From Planctomycetota bacterium (GTDB lineage: Bacteria > Planctomycetota > JACOTG01), in NCBI GenBank assembly GCA_016178505.1, contig JACOTG010000130.1, forward strand, positions 1 to 64,000: a stretch of DNA of 64,000 nucleotides, given 5' to 3'. Below, one piece after another: positions 44,918-53,367 of this stretch. The notes beneath the pieces were generated by a model, which saw nothing but the letters and a program-made list of their open reading frames with translations, searched no databases and was not told where the DNA came from. How positions within the stretch are numbered: the first letter of the stretch is position 1; each line of letters begins with the position of its first letter. The translations under genes and the position numbers were made by a program.

Positions 44918-46096
44918 ATGAGTCGCACGATGACCGAACAGTCGACCGGGCCACCGGGGAAACCGGTGACACCGCGGCCACGGCTGACGTGGAAGAAGAA
45001 GCTGCTCTTCACGTCGGTTGTTCTGGTCATCGTCTCGACATTGGTCTATTCCGGCTCCGTCGTCGTGCGATCGACCCTCATGTACAACCGAATCAAACGG
45101 CACACGCGCGGCTGGAATGGGCACCTGTACACGTACGACCCGCAGCTTGGCTTTGCCCCCATTCCCAATGCTCGAGGGTCGGAGATCTTTCCCGTGGGTC
45201 CGGAGCTTCCGACCCGCTTCGACGAGCACGGATTCCGCGTGCCGGCGACCGAGGAAGCGCAAGGAACCGACAAGCATCCCGTGGTCTTGGCGCTGGGATG
45301 CTCGTTCACCTACGGCATGGCCTGCACGGCAGAGGAGACGTACCCATACCTGGTCGCCCAGCAATTGGGCGGCGCGTGTCTCAATGCGGGAGTGTGTAGT
45401 TACGGACTTTCACAGATGCTCATTCGAGCACGGGAACTGATTCCTCGGATCAAGCCGGACGTCGTTCTCGTCCAACTCTCCCCCTGGCTGGTTCGGCGCA
45501 GTTTATCGCCGCTCGCTCCATCGATGTTCGGAAAGCTCACGTCACCCTTCATCATCGACGAACCGGATGGCGGCTTCGGTCTCCATCCTCCGGTTTTCGC
45601 GACTGCGGCCTTCGACCTACCTACCTCCAAGTACCTGTCGAGTGTCAAAGGACTCGGCGATTGGTTGTCGTTCCTCGTTCGTGTGGGCATCCCTCTCTTC
45701 GTGCACGACGACGTGAGCATGCTCGGCTATCAGATCCGGCGAATCGTGGGCACGATTCCGATCGCAGCGAAGAACCCTCGACGGGTCCTGGTTCGGGAGT
45801 ACGGCGAGATTGCCGAACTTTGTCTCCGCAACGGTAGCAAGATGGTAGCGGTCATCATTGAAGTCGACTGCAAGCACCACGACGTAACGAAAGGACTCGA
45901 CCTTCCGGGAGCAACGATCGTCGACACGAGACCGGCACTGTACGACCGGCTTCCCGCGCAAACGAAGGAAGAGTACAGAAAGGCCTACGGCCACTGGCGA
46001 GGTACCCCCACCGCGCTCGTCGACACGCATCCCAATCCGCTCGCTCACTCGATCATCGCGGCGGAAGTGGTGACGGCCCTTCGTCGCGAGCAGTGA
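44918..46096 (+). CDS. Membrane-anchored SGNH-like protein with GCS block
   Basis: This 392-residue protein has an N-terminal membrane helix (LLFTSVVLVIVSTLVYSGSVVV) and an SGNH-like periplasmic domain. Block I reads VLALGCSFTYG, with Cys in place of the usual Asp before the Ser, a variant seen in related cluster members. Block II is NAGVCSYGLSQ and block V is VDTHPNPLAHS. The start at 44918 abuts the right end of the MITE-like element and has no ribosome site; ATG 44930 in the same frame is an alternative. It is likely a transferase or esterase acting with the neighbouring carbamoyltransferases. Confidence 0.8.
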   Translation: MSRTMTEQSTGPPGKPVTPRPRLTWKKKLLFTSVVLVIVSTLVYSGSVVVRSTLMYNRIKRHTRGWNGHLYTYDPQLGFAPIPNARGSEIFPVGPELPTRFDEHGFRVPATEEAQGTDKHPVVLALGCSFTYGMACTAEETYPYLVAQQLGGACLNAGVCSYGLSQMLIRARELIPRIKPDVVLVQLSPWLVRRSLSPLAPSMFGKLTSPFIIDEPDGGFGLHPPVFATAAFDLPTSKYLSSVKGLGDWLSFLVRVGIPLFVHDDVSMLGYQIRRIVGTIPIAAKNPRRVLVREYGEIAELCLRNGSKMVAVIIEVDCKHHDVTKGLDLPGATIVDTRPALYDRLPAQTKEEYRKAYGHWRGTPTALVDTHPNPLAHSIIAAEVVTALRREQ

Positions 46097-46294
46097 ACTC
46101 CCGGACGCTGGGTCACGAATCTGCCGTTCCGCGGTGGCGCGACCGTCGTGTGCCGATCTCGAACGCGCATTGACCGCTCGTCCCAAGCCCCCTATCATGG
46201 GCCCGATCGCGCGTCGGGCATCGATGTTCGAAACGCGATTCTCTCGGAGCAAGTGGCCCGCTTTCTCGAAAACGAACCCCAATGAGGTCTGATC

Positions 46295-46528
46295 GTGTCG
46301 ATGGCGTCGATGTGGAAGCGCTTCGTCAAGGGCTGGAAGGCGTTCTGGCACCCGGTCGGCAAGGTGCAGACGATCATCCTCCTCTCGGTGCTCTTCTTCG
46401 TGATCCTCCCGTTCTTCAGCCCGATTCGCTTCAAGGATCCACTTCGAAAGCGGCTGGGCGGTCCGTCGTTCTGGATCAAGCGTAAGCCCGTCGTGCTCGA
46501 TCTCGAACGCCACCATTTCCCCTTCTGA
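46295..46528 (+). CDS. SxtJ-like small membrane protein
   Basis: This 77-residue protein has one long membrane helix (TIILLSVLFFVILPFFSPI) flanked by an amphipathic N-terminus (MWKRFVKGWKAFWHPVGKVQ) and a basic C-terminus (FWIKRKPVVLDLER). It resembles the SxtJ family, small proteins encoded next to carbamoyltransferases. GAGG lies nine bases before the GTG. It is 13 bases upstream of the second carbamoyltransferase and surely co-transcribed. It may tether the enzyme to the membrane; the role is not proven for the family. Confidence 0.75.
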   Translation: MSMASMWKRFVKGWKAFWHPVGKVQTIILLSVLFFVILPFFSPIRFKDPLRKRLGGPSFWIKRKPVVLDLERHHFPF

Positions 46529-46541
46529 GAGTTCCGGCAAC

Positions 46542-48251
46542 ATGCTGATCATCGGCATCTCGTGCTTCTATCACGACGCGGCCGCCGCGATCGTGAAGGA
46601 TGGCGTGCTCATTGCCGCCGCCGAGGAAGAGCGCTTCACTCGTAAGAAGCACACCGCCGACTTTCCGACGCTGGCCGTCAAGTACTGCCTCGAAGCGGCG
46701 GGCGCGACGATCGAGGAAGTCGACCACATCGCGTTCTACGAGAAGCCGTTCGTCAAATTCGATCGCATCCTGACGACGGTCCTCGCGGAATGGCCGCTCT
46801 CCTACAACTCGTTCATTCGCGCGATGCCGCTCTGGCTCAAGAGTCGGCTTTGGATGAAGAAGACGATTCGCAAGGAGTTGGGCACCGAGAAGGACATCAT
46901 CTTCGGCGATCACCACCTCGCGCATGCAGCCAGTGCGTTCCTCGTGTCGCCGTTCGACCGCGCCGTGATCCTGACACTCGACGGCGTCGGCGAATGGACG
47001 ACCACGACACGCGGCTATGGCGAAGGCATCGACATCCACCTCGAGGACGAGATCCAATTCCCGCATTCGATCGGCCTCTTCTACAGCGCGCTCACGGCAT
47101 ACCTCGGGTTCGAGGTGAACGACGCCGAGTGGAAGGTGATGGGGCTTGCGCCGTACGGCAAGCCGACGATGGTCGACAAGTTCGAGAAGCTCGTCCAACT
47201 TCGCGACGACGGCAGCTTCCGCCTCGACCTTCAGTACTTCGCCCACCATCACAGTGCGAAGCAGATGATCAACAGCCGGTACGAGCGGCTCATGGGCCGC
47301 CCGCGCCGCGTGCCCGAGAGCGAACTGGAGACGTTCCACCACGACGTCGCGCACTCGGGCCAAAAGATGACCGAGAAGCTGATTCTGAACCTCGCCCGAT
47401 CCGCGTACGAGAAGTACCGCATCCCGAACCTCTGCATCGCGGGCGGCGTCGGCCTCAACAGCGTCGCGAACTGGAAGATCCTGAAGGAGACTCCATTCGA
47501 GAAGTTGTTCGTCCAGCCCGCGGCCGGAGACGACGGCGGCGCGCTCGGCGTCGCGTTCTGGGTGTGGAACTGCCTTCTACACCAGCCGCGCCGCTTCACG
47601 ATGACGAACGCGTACTTCGGACCGGCCTACGAGAACGGCCAGATCAGCGGCTTCCTGAAGAGCGCGGGCATTCGCGCTCGCGAGCTGTCGCGCGAGGAAC
47701 TCGTCGCCGAAACGGCGAAGCGCATTCGTGCGGACCGCGTGATCGGTTGGTTCCAAGGGCGCATGGAGTTCGGGCCGCGCGCGCTCGGCAGCCGCTCGAT
47801 CCTCGCGAACCCCATGAACCCGAACATGAAGGACATCATCAACGCGAAGGTGAAGTTCCGCGAACGGTTCCGACCCTTCGCGCCGAGCGTGCTGCGCGAA
47901 GAGGTGAGCCACTACTTCGACCTCGACGACGACAGCCCGTACATGCTGCTCGTGCCGAAGGTGAAGAACGAAAAGCGAGACCTCCTCCCCGCGATCACGC
48001 ACGAGGACGGCACCGGCCGCGTGCAGACCGTCACGAAGGCGGACAATCCGCTCTACTACGACCTGATCCGCGAGTTCCAGAAGCTGACGGGCGTGCCGGT
48101 CGTCGTGAACACGTCGTTCAATGTTCGCGGCGAGCCGATCGTCTGCACGCCCGAGGACGCCTACAATTGCTTCAAGAAGAGCGGCATCGATGTGCTGGTG
48201 TTGGGGAACTATATCCTCGACAAGGATGCCAACGGCGAAGTGGTCCAGTGA
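46542..48251 (+). CDS. Carbamoyltransferase (NodU/CmcH family), canonical
   Basis: This 569-residue O-carbamoyltransferase carries all the usual motifs. The N-terminal ASKHA-like part has GISCFYHDAAAAIVKDG, the metal/ATP histidines in FGDHHLAHAASAF and the active-site block IAGGVGLNSVANWKI. QPAAGDDGGALGVAF follows, then the C-terminal MEFGPRALGSRSIL and FRPFAPSVLREE, and VVVNTSFNVRGEPIV ends the domain. It should carbamoylate a sugar hydroxyl on a surface or secreted glycan. It is flanked by SxtJ-like and DUF5989 genes, the standard partner set. Confidence 0.93.
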   Translation: MLIIGISCFYHDAAAAIVKDGVLIAAAEEERFTRKKHTADFPTLAVKYCLEAAGATIEEVDHIAFYEKPFVKFDRILTTVLAEWPLSYNSFIRAMPLWLKSRLWMKKTIRKELGTEKDIIFGDHHLAHAASAFLVSPFDRAVILTLDGVGEWTTTTRGYGEGIDIHLEDEIQFPHSIGLFYSALTAYLGFEVNDAEWKVMGLAPYGKPTMVDKFEKLVQLRDDGSFRLDLQYFAHHHSAKQMINSRYERLMGRPRRVPESELETFHHDVAHSGQKMTEKLILNLARSAYEKYRIPNLCIAGGVGLNSVANWKILKETPFEKLFVQPAAGDDGGALGVAFWVWNCLLHQPRRFTMTNAYFGPAYENGQISGFLKSAGIRARELSREELVAETAKRIRADRVIGWFQGRMEFGPRALGSRSILANPMNPNMKDIINAKVKFRERFRPFAPSVLREEVSHYFDLDDDSPYMLLVPKVKNEKRDLLPAITHEDGTGRVQTVTKADNPLYYDLIREFQKLTGVPVVVNTSFNVRGEPIVCTPEDAYNCFKKSGIDVLVLGNYILDKDANGEVVQ

Positions 48252-48283
48252 CAGGACCTGGTTGCAAACGGTGAGGTGACATC

Positions 48284-48442
48284 ATGGCCGGCGGCGGAAT
48301 CGTGCGCGATTTCTGGATGTTCCTGAAGACCGAGAAGAAGTGGTGGCTGCTCCCGCTCGTGCTCCTGCTGGTCGGGATCGGCGTGCTGATCGCCTTCCTC
48401 GAGTCGTCCGCGCTCGCGCCGTTCATCTACCCGTTCTTCTAG
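48284..48442 (+). CDS. DUF5989 small membrane protein
   Basis: This 52-residue protein begins GGIVRDFWMFLKTEKKWWLLP, has one membrane helix (LVLLLVGIGVLIAFLES) and ends SALAPFIYPFF, the pattern of the DUF5989 family that follows carbamoyltransferase genes in many bacteria. GTGAGGTGACATC precedes the ATG at 48284. It closes the SxtJ / carbamoyltransferase / DUF5989 triplet. Its function is unknown; a role in positioning the enzyme at the membrane is a guess. Confidence 0.8.
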   Translation: MAGGGIVRDFWMFLKTEKKWWLLPLVLLLVGIGVLIAFLESSALAPFIYPFF

Positions 48443-48550
48443 CGCGGGACGCTCCGCAGTCTCGACGCTCGCGCCGGTTCTCACCCGGTTTTTTGTCGAG
48501 AGACGCCGCGCCGCACCAACTCTCGCACGACCCACCCGGCTCTGATCCCG

Positions 48551-50176
48551 TCAGAGCTTCTTGACCCACTCGGCGATGGCCTTTTCGAGGTCGTCGACGT
48601 CGACGCCTTCGAGCGCCGCGTCCATGGCTTCCTTCAGGATGCGCTTCTCGACCTCGCTCTTCGGCTCCTTCTTCGGCGGGGCCGGCTTGTCCTCGTCGTC
48701 CCCGTCCTCGCCAGCCGGTGCGTTCGGATCGGTCGGGTCGGCCGCCGGCGGAATCGGCGGCGGCGTGGGCTTCCCTTCGGGACTCGGCGGGGGCTCGCCC
48801 TCGGTTGTCGCGACGGCTTCCGGATCCTTCTTTGGCAAGTGATCCTTGAGGTAGTTGAAGTAGGCGTCGGGGATCGCCTTCCACTGCGGATTCTTCGTGA
48901 CCTTTCGCAGGAAGTAGACCACGGCCCAGCCCTGCGCGTAGTTCTGGTGTGCGTTCTTGTAGTACTCGGCTTGCGAGTAGTAGAGGAGTTTGCGAAGCGG
49001 GACGAGCTTTCCGGTGTTTGCCGCGACCTTGACGACGCCGACTCGCCAATCGAACGGCTGAACTTCGAAGTGCCCGCCGACTTTCACCGATCCCGCGAAG
49101 AAGTCGCCGTGTCCTTCGTTGAACCACGAGTGCGGCGCGACCTCTCCGACCGAGTAGTAGATGTATTGGTGAAACGCTTCGTGATAGAGGACCGCGAGGC
49201 TGTTCTTCTTGCTCTTCTTCTTCGATTGGTTCTGGAAGCGGTAGAAGAAGACCAGCTCTTCGCTCTCGTCGTTCCAGTAGCCGCCGGTGCCGGGCGGGCC
49301 TCCGTAGCGGAGGTATTCGGCCTGGTTCGCGCAGACCCGCACGACCGAGATCGCGGTGATCGGCTTCACGGGCGGAAAGACGACCTCGTAGACCTCGTGC
49401 CGGATCTTCTCGATGTCGTTGGCGATTTGTCGGACGATGTCCTTGTCCGGGCTATCGGAGAGAACGACGTAGTTGTCCGTGTCGACGGCGTACCACCCTT
49501 CGATGCCCTTCACGAGCGCGTGCTTCCTCGCGCGCTCCGCCTCGGGCGAGCTGTCGTTCGCGAGCGCTTCGCCTCCCGAGATCAGCCGGAACGAATTGAT
49601 CGCCGCGAGGAAGCCGGCGCGGTAGTCGCGCTTGTAAAACCGTTCGCCCGCCTCGCAGACGATCGCGTACTCGCCGTCCGCGTAGGGAATCGACGCAGCT
49701 AGCAGGGCGTGCTTGGGCGCTTTCTCATTGGACGGTTCGAAACTGAAGGTGAACTCGAAGAGACGCGCTGGAAGTTTGTCGATCTTCACTTCCTTCGGCG
49801 GCGCCATCTCTGCTTTGACTTGCTTCGCGAGTTCCTTGAGCGTGGCTTCGAGCGACTTCGGTTCCTTCTTCTTCTCGTCGTCCTTGCCGCCGCCATACCC
49901 CTTCACCGGCGCGGATTCTCGTTTGAATCGACGCACCTCGATCGCGGGGGTGTCTCCCATCGGGTCGTGACCGAGGAAGCGCCCGACTGTCGGGCTGCTG
50001 GGCTCCGGAGGGATCTCGTCCCACCCATCCGGAATGCGGATCGAATACCCGAACGACGGTTTCTTCACGGTCCGGCCGAGGCTGATCGGCCCGGCGATCG
50101 CCTGCAAAACGAACGCGACGATCAGCGAAAGAGCGAGGCCCACGCGATGGCGAAGCTGCGGCCGGTGTCGAATCAT
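48551..50176 (-). CDS. Exported DUF1570-like zinc metalloprotease
   Basis: This protein of about 541 residues has an N-terminal signal/anchor (VGLALSLIVAFVLQAIAGPI). A beta-rich domain (residues 30-190) covers the region PSFGYSIRIPDGWDEIPPEP. The gluzincin-like domain has the zinc motif in LYHEAFHQYIYYS and a downstream HSWFNEGHGDFFAG that provides the third ligand. This layout fits DUF1570-type peptidases of planctomycetes. The C-terminal 90 residues are a proline- and acid-rich linker ending in a short helix. The start is uncertain between ATG 50176 and an upstream GTG at 50212. Substrate unknown. Confidence 0.8.
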   Translation of the reverse strand: MIRHRPQLRHRVGLALSLIVAFVLQAIAGPISLGRTVKKPSFGYSIRIPDGWDEIPPEPSSPTVGRFLGHDPMGDTPAIEVRRFKRESAPVKGYGGGKDDEKKKEPKSLEATLKELAKQVKAEMAPPKEVKIDKLPARLFEFTFSFEPSNEKAPKHALLAASIPYADGEYAIVCEAGERFYKRDYRAGFLAAINSFRLISGGEALANDSSPEAERARKHALVKGIEGWYAVDTDNYVVLSDSPDKDIVRQIANDIEKIRHEVYEVVFPPVKPITAISVVRVCANQAEYLRYGGPPGTGGYWNDESEELVFFYRFQNQSKKKSKKNSLAVLYHEAFHQYIYYSVGEVAPHSWFNEGHGDFFAGSVKVGGHFEVQPFDWRVGVVKVAANTGKLVPLRKLLYYSQAEYYKNAHQNYAQGWAVVYFLRKVTKNPQWKAIPDAYFNYLKDHLPKKDPEAVATTEGEPPPSPEGKPTPPPIPPAADPTDPNAPAGEDGDDEDKPAPPKKEPKSEVEKRILKEAMDAALEGVDVDDLEKAIAEWVKKL

Positions 50177-50259
50177 CGCGATCAGATTAATCGGGCATTG
50201 TTGCGCGGTCAACGAACGGTCGATAATGTCAGGTACCTCGAGTCAGGAGACAACACGCG

Positions 50260-50868
50260 ATGCGTCGAATCCGTAACGTCCTGCAATCTTGCGCGCCGTT
50301 CGCCCTCGTTCTCGGGATCTCTGCGTGCGACGCGAACGATCTCGTGTCGCTGCGCATCCGGCTGAAAGATGATTTCTCGGGAACCGTCGTGACGAGCAGC
50401 CTCGCCACTCCGTTGGCGGGCCCCGTCGACCAAGCCAGCCGAGGAGTTGCGTGGAAGGATCGCCTCGCCGTGATCGGCACCGCCGGCTCGTTCGACGACG
50501 TGAGCCAGCTCGCGATCGACGACGTCACGTTCGCGAGCGGCAAAACCCCCGACGGCACGAGCTACCTTTCGATCACCTTGCCGTTCGGCCCCGCGAGCCG
50601 GTGGGCGCGCACGCTCGTGCCAATGACGTCGGAAGAGCGCACTCGCATTGCGCCGATCTTCGATCCGACGGGAGAAGTGAAGACGCTCGCGGCGAAGATC
50701 AAGTTCGAGATCGAGCTTCCGGCCGCGCCGACGGCGCACGGCGTCTCGCCGCCGGTGACGGGCGTCAAAGAGGAAGTGGAAGACAACAAGGCGACGCTGC
50801 TCGTCCCCGTCGACGCCGTCCTCGGGACCTCGCGCACGATGACGTGGCAGCTCACCTGGCGAAAATAG
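50260..50868 (+). CDS. Lipoprotein of unknown function
   Basis: This 202-residue protein has a lipoprotein signal peptide (SCAPFALVLGISAC). The mature part is predicted all-beta (VSLRIRLKDDFSGTVVTSS; KIKFEIELPAAPTAHGV; TMTWQLTWRK) and resembles LppM-like or intermembrane lipoproteins only in general shape, so I do not assign a family. AGGAGA precedes the ATG. It is divergent from the metalloprotease gene; the 83 bases between them must contain both promoters. Confidence 0.7.
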   Translation: MRRIRNVLQSCAPFALVLGISACDANDLVSLRIRLKDDFSGTVVTSSLATPLAGPVDQASRGVAWKDRLAVIGTAGSFDDVSQLAIDDVTFASGKTPDGTSYLSITLPFGPASRWARTLVPMTSEERTRIAPIFDPTGEVKTLAAKIKFEIELPAAPTAHGVSPPVTGVKEEVEDNKATLLVPVDAVLGTSRTMTWQLTWRK

Positions 50869-50959
50869 CCGGCGAAGCTGGCAGGAAGATCCCAACCCGC
50901 CCGCGCTCCTCGCGTATAACGGCGCCATCATTCGGAACGGGGAGCGAGGACAGCTCTAG

Positions 50960-51961
50960 ATGATCCCAGGGTTTCTCGTCGTCGTGATGTGCGCGCAGCC
51001 CGCGGGCGATTCTCTCGGCCCGCTCCTCACCCCCGAACTTCGAACCGGCGTCGATCGCGGGCTTGGCTTCCTCGTCGAAAAGCAGAATCGCGATGGCTCG
51101 TTCGGCATCGACTCGCGCGACCGCGACACGCACATCGGCGTCACCGCTCTCGCCGGCATCGCGCTCTTGGCAGGCGGCTACGTGCCCGGCAGCGGGCCGT
51201 TCGGAGTCGAATCGCGGCGCACGATCCAGTCGGTCGTCGGCGCGCTCGATGCGAAGACCGGGCTCATCGCCACCGAGCGCACGTTGAGCCAACCGATGTA
51301 CAGCCACGCGTTCGCCACGCTCTACCTCGCCGAGGCGTACGGGATGACGGGCGAAGAGGATCTCGGTCCGCCGCTTCGCCGCGCCGTCGATCTCATCGTC
51401 TCTTCGCAAAACGCGGAGGGCGGTTGGCGCTACTACCCGGGATCGCGCGACGCCGATCTTTCGGTCACCGCGTGCCAGATTGCCGCGCTGCGGGCTGCGC
51501 GCAACGCGGGTGTCGCCGTGCCGATCGACGTGATCGAGCGAGCGGCGTCGTACGTGATTCGCTGTCGCAACGACGACGGCTCGTTCCGCTATCAGGTCGA
51601 TCGCGGCCACTCCTCGTTCCATCTCACGGTCGCGGCGCTCACGGCGCTCTACGGTCTCGGCCTCGGCGAGCGGCCGGAGGTCGAAGCCGCGTTCGGATTC
51701 CTCGCGCCGTACTTCCCGGCCGGCCAGAAGCGATTGAGCGGCCACTTTCTCTACGGCCAGTACTACGCGATGCAGGCGGCGTACCTTCACGGCGGCGACA
51801 CGTTCCCGATTTGGTACGTGCGCGTCCGCGATCGTCTGCTCGGCTTGCAGCGCAAGGACGGCGCGTTCGACGAGCCTGCCGTCGGCGACCTCTACGGCAC
51901 CGCGATGGCGCTGATCATTCTCCAGATCCCCGACCACTTCCTCCCGATTCTCACGCGATAG
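50960..51961 (+). CDS. Prenyltransferase/squalene-cyclase-fold repeat protein
   Basis: This 333-residue alpha-toroid protein has several repeats of the squalene-oxidase/prenyltransferase type: GLGFLVEKQNRDGSFG, AVDLIVSSQNAEGGWRYYPG, ASYVIRCRNDDGSFRY and LLGLQRKDGAFDEP. The catalytic DxDD of true squalene cyclases is absent. A short hydrophobic N-terminus (MIPGFLVVVMCAQP) may be an export signal. Planctomycetes encode many such proteins of unknown role. It is followed after 18 bases by an HtrA-type protease gene. Confidence 0.8.
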   Translation: MIPGFLVVVMCAQPAGDSLGPLLTPELRTGVDRGLGFLVEKQNRDGSFGIDSRDRDTHIGVTALAGIALLAGGYVPGSGPFGVESRRTIQSVVGALDAKTGLIATERTLSQPMYSHAFATLYLAEAYGMTGEEDLGPPLRRAVDLIVSSQNAEGGWRYYPGSRDADLSVTACQIAALRAARNAGVAVPIDVIERAASYVIRCRNDDGSFRYQVDRGHSSFHLTVAALTALYGLGLGERPEVEAAFGFLAPYFPAGQKRLSGHFLYGQYYAMQAAYLHGGDTFPIWYVRVRDRLLGLQRKDGAFDEPAVGDLYGTAMALIILQIPDHFLPILTR

Positions 51962-51979
51962 GTCCAAAGGAGAGATGCG

Positions 51980-53362
51980 ATGAAGACCGGCGCGATGCTC
52001 GCGGCGACGTGGATCGCTGCGGCGGTGCCCGCGCTCGCGCAGCCGAAGGCCGACAAGGGCCGCGCCGCGAGCGACGAAGAACGCGCGACGATGGAGACCG
52101 CGGACAAGCTCTCGCCCTCGGTCGTCTCGATCCAACCGGTGTGGGACGACTACGACTCGGGCGTGAAGCACGAGGAAACGGGCGAGGGGAGCGGCGTGAT
52201 CATCGACCCCGAAGGTCACGTCGTCACCAACTTCCACGTCGCCGGCCACGCGAAGAAGCTGATCGTGACCCTGTGGAACAAGGAGAAGATCGGCGCGGAC
52301 CTCGTGGGCGGTGACGCCTACACCGACCTCGCGGTGATCAAACTTCACCTTGACGAGCTGAAAGCGACGAACTTGACGTGGGCGTCTCTCGGCGATTCGG
52401 AGCAGGTGCAGGTCGGTCAGTCGGTGCTGGCGATCGGCTCGCCGCTCGGACTCAAGCAGACGGCGACGAAGGGGATCGTCAGCAACGCAGAGCGATTCTT
52501 CTCGGGCGAGTTCCGGCTGCCGAGCGGCGAGCGAACGGGCGCGTTCAACACGTGGATCCAGACCGACGCACCGCTCAATCCCGGCAACTCGGGCGGTCCG
52601 CTCGTCAACAATCGCGGCGAAGTAATCGGCATCAACTCGCGATCGGCGGGCGCCGACGGGCTCGGCTTCGCCGTGCCGATCAACATCGCAAAGGACGTCG
52701 CCGAGAAGCTCATCAAGCAGGGCAAGGTCGTTCGATCGTGGATCGGCGTCGAGCTTCAGCCGATGGAGGACTTCACGGAGTTCTTCAAGGCCGAAGGGGG
52801 CGAGGGCGTGCTCGTCTCGAGCGTCGTGAAGGATTCGCCGGCGGATCGCGCAGGCGTGAAGACGGGCGACGTGCTCCTCGAGTGGGACGGCAAGAAAACG
52901 AGCGCGCGCTTTGCGTCCGACGTGCCGGCGGTGCGGCGCCTCATGGCCGATACGGCACCCGGAGGCGAGGTCCAGCTGCGGCTCCTTCGCGGCGGCAAGG
53001 AAGTGCGTGTGAAGGCGACGACGGAATCGCTCGAGCCGGAAATCGGCGAGGAGTTCGAGTGCCGTTCGTGGCGTTGCTCGGTGCGCGGCATGACGCGATA
53101 CCTGGCGCTCGCCCGCAAGATGTCGACGACGGCCGGCGTGCTGGTCATGGGCGTGGACGAAGCGGGGCCGGCGAATCGAAGCGATCTGCGGTTCGGCGAC
53201 GTGATCCTCAAATTCGACGGCGAGCCGGTCGCCGGCCTCGACGAGTTCAAGAAGAAATTTCAGGCGTCGGTCGACGCGAAGAAGCCAACCGTGCTTCTCG
53301 CCGTGCAACGAGGCAAGGCGCAGAACCTGGTCGTCCTCGAGAACGATTACAAGCGGGAGTGA
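51980..53362 (+). CDS. HtrA/DegP-type serine protease with two PDZ domains
   Basis: This 460-residue exported protease has a signal peptide ending near PALAQ. The trypsin-like domain (about residues 40-240) has His in VVTNFHVAG, Asp in DAYTDLAVIK and Ser in LNPGNSGGPL, so it should be active. PDZ1 begins near SWIGVELQPMEDF and PDZ2 near GVLVMGVDEAGPANR. HtrA proteins degrade misfolded envelope proteins. GGAGAG precedes the ATG. It is followed five bases later by a paralogue that has lost the catalytic serine. Confidence 0.93.
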   Translation: MKTGAMLAATWIAAAVPALAQPKADKGRAASDEERATMETADKLSPSVVSIQPVWDDYDSGVKHEETGEGSGVIIDPEGHVVTNFHVAGHAKKLIVTLWNKEKIGADLVGGDAYTDLAVIKLHLDELKATNLTWASLGDSEQVQVGQSVLAIGSPLGLKQTATKGIVSNAERFFSGEFRLPSGERTGAFNTWIQTDAPLNPGNSGGPLVNNRGEVIGINSRSAGADGLGFAVPINIAKDVAEKLIKQGKVVRSWIGVELQPMEDFTEFFKAEGGEGVLVSSVVKDSPADRAGVKTGDVLLEWDGKKTSARFASDVPAVRRLMADTAPGGEVQLRLLRGGKEVRVKATTESLEPEIGEEFECRSWRCSVRGMTRYLALARKMSTTAGVLVMGVDEAGPANRSDLRFGDVILKFDGEPVAGLDEFKKKFQASVDAKKPTVLLAVQRGKAQNLVVLENDYKRE

Positions 53363-53367
53363 ATGCC

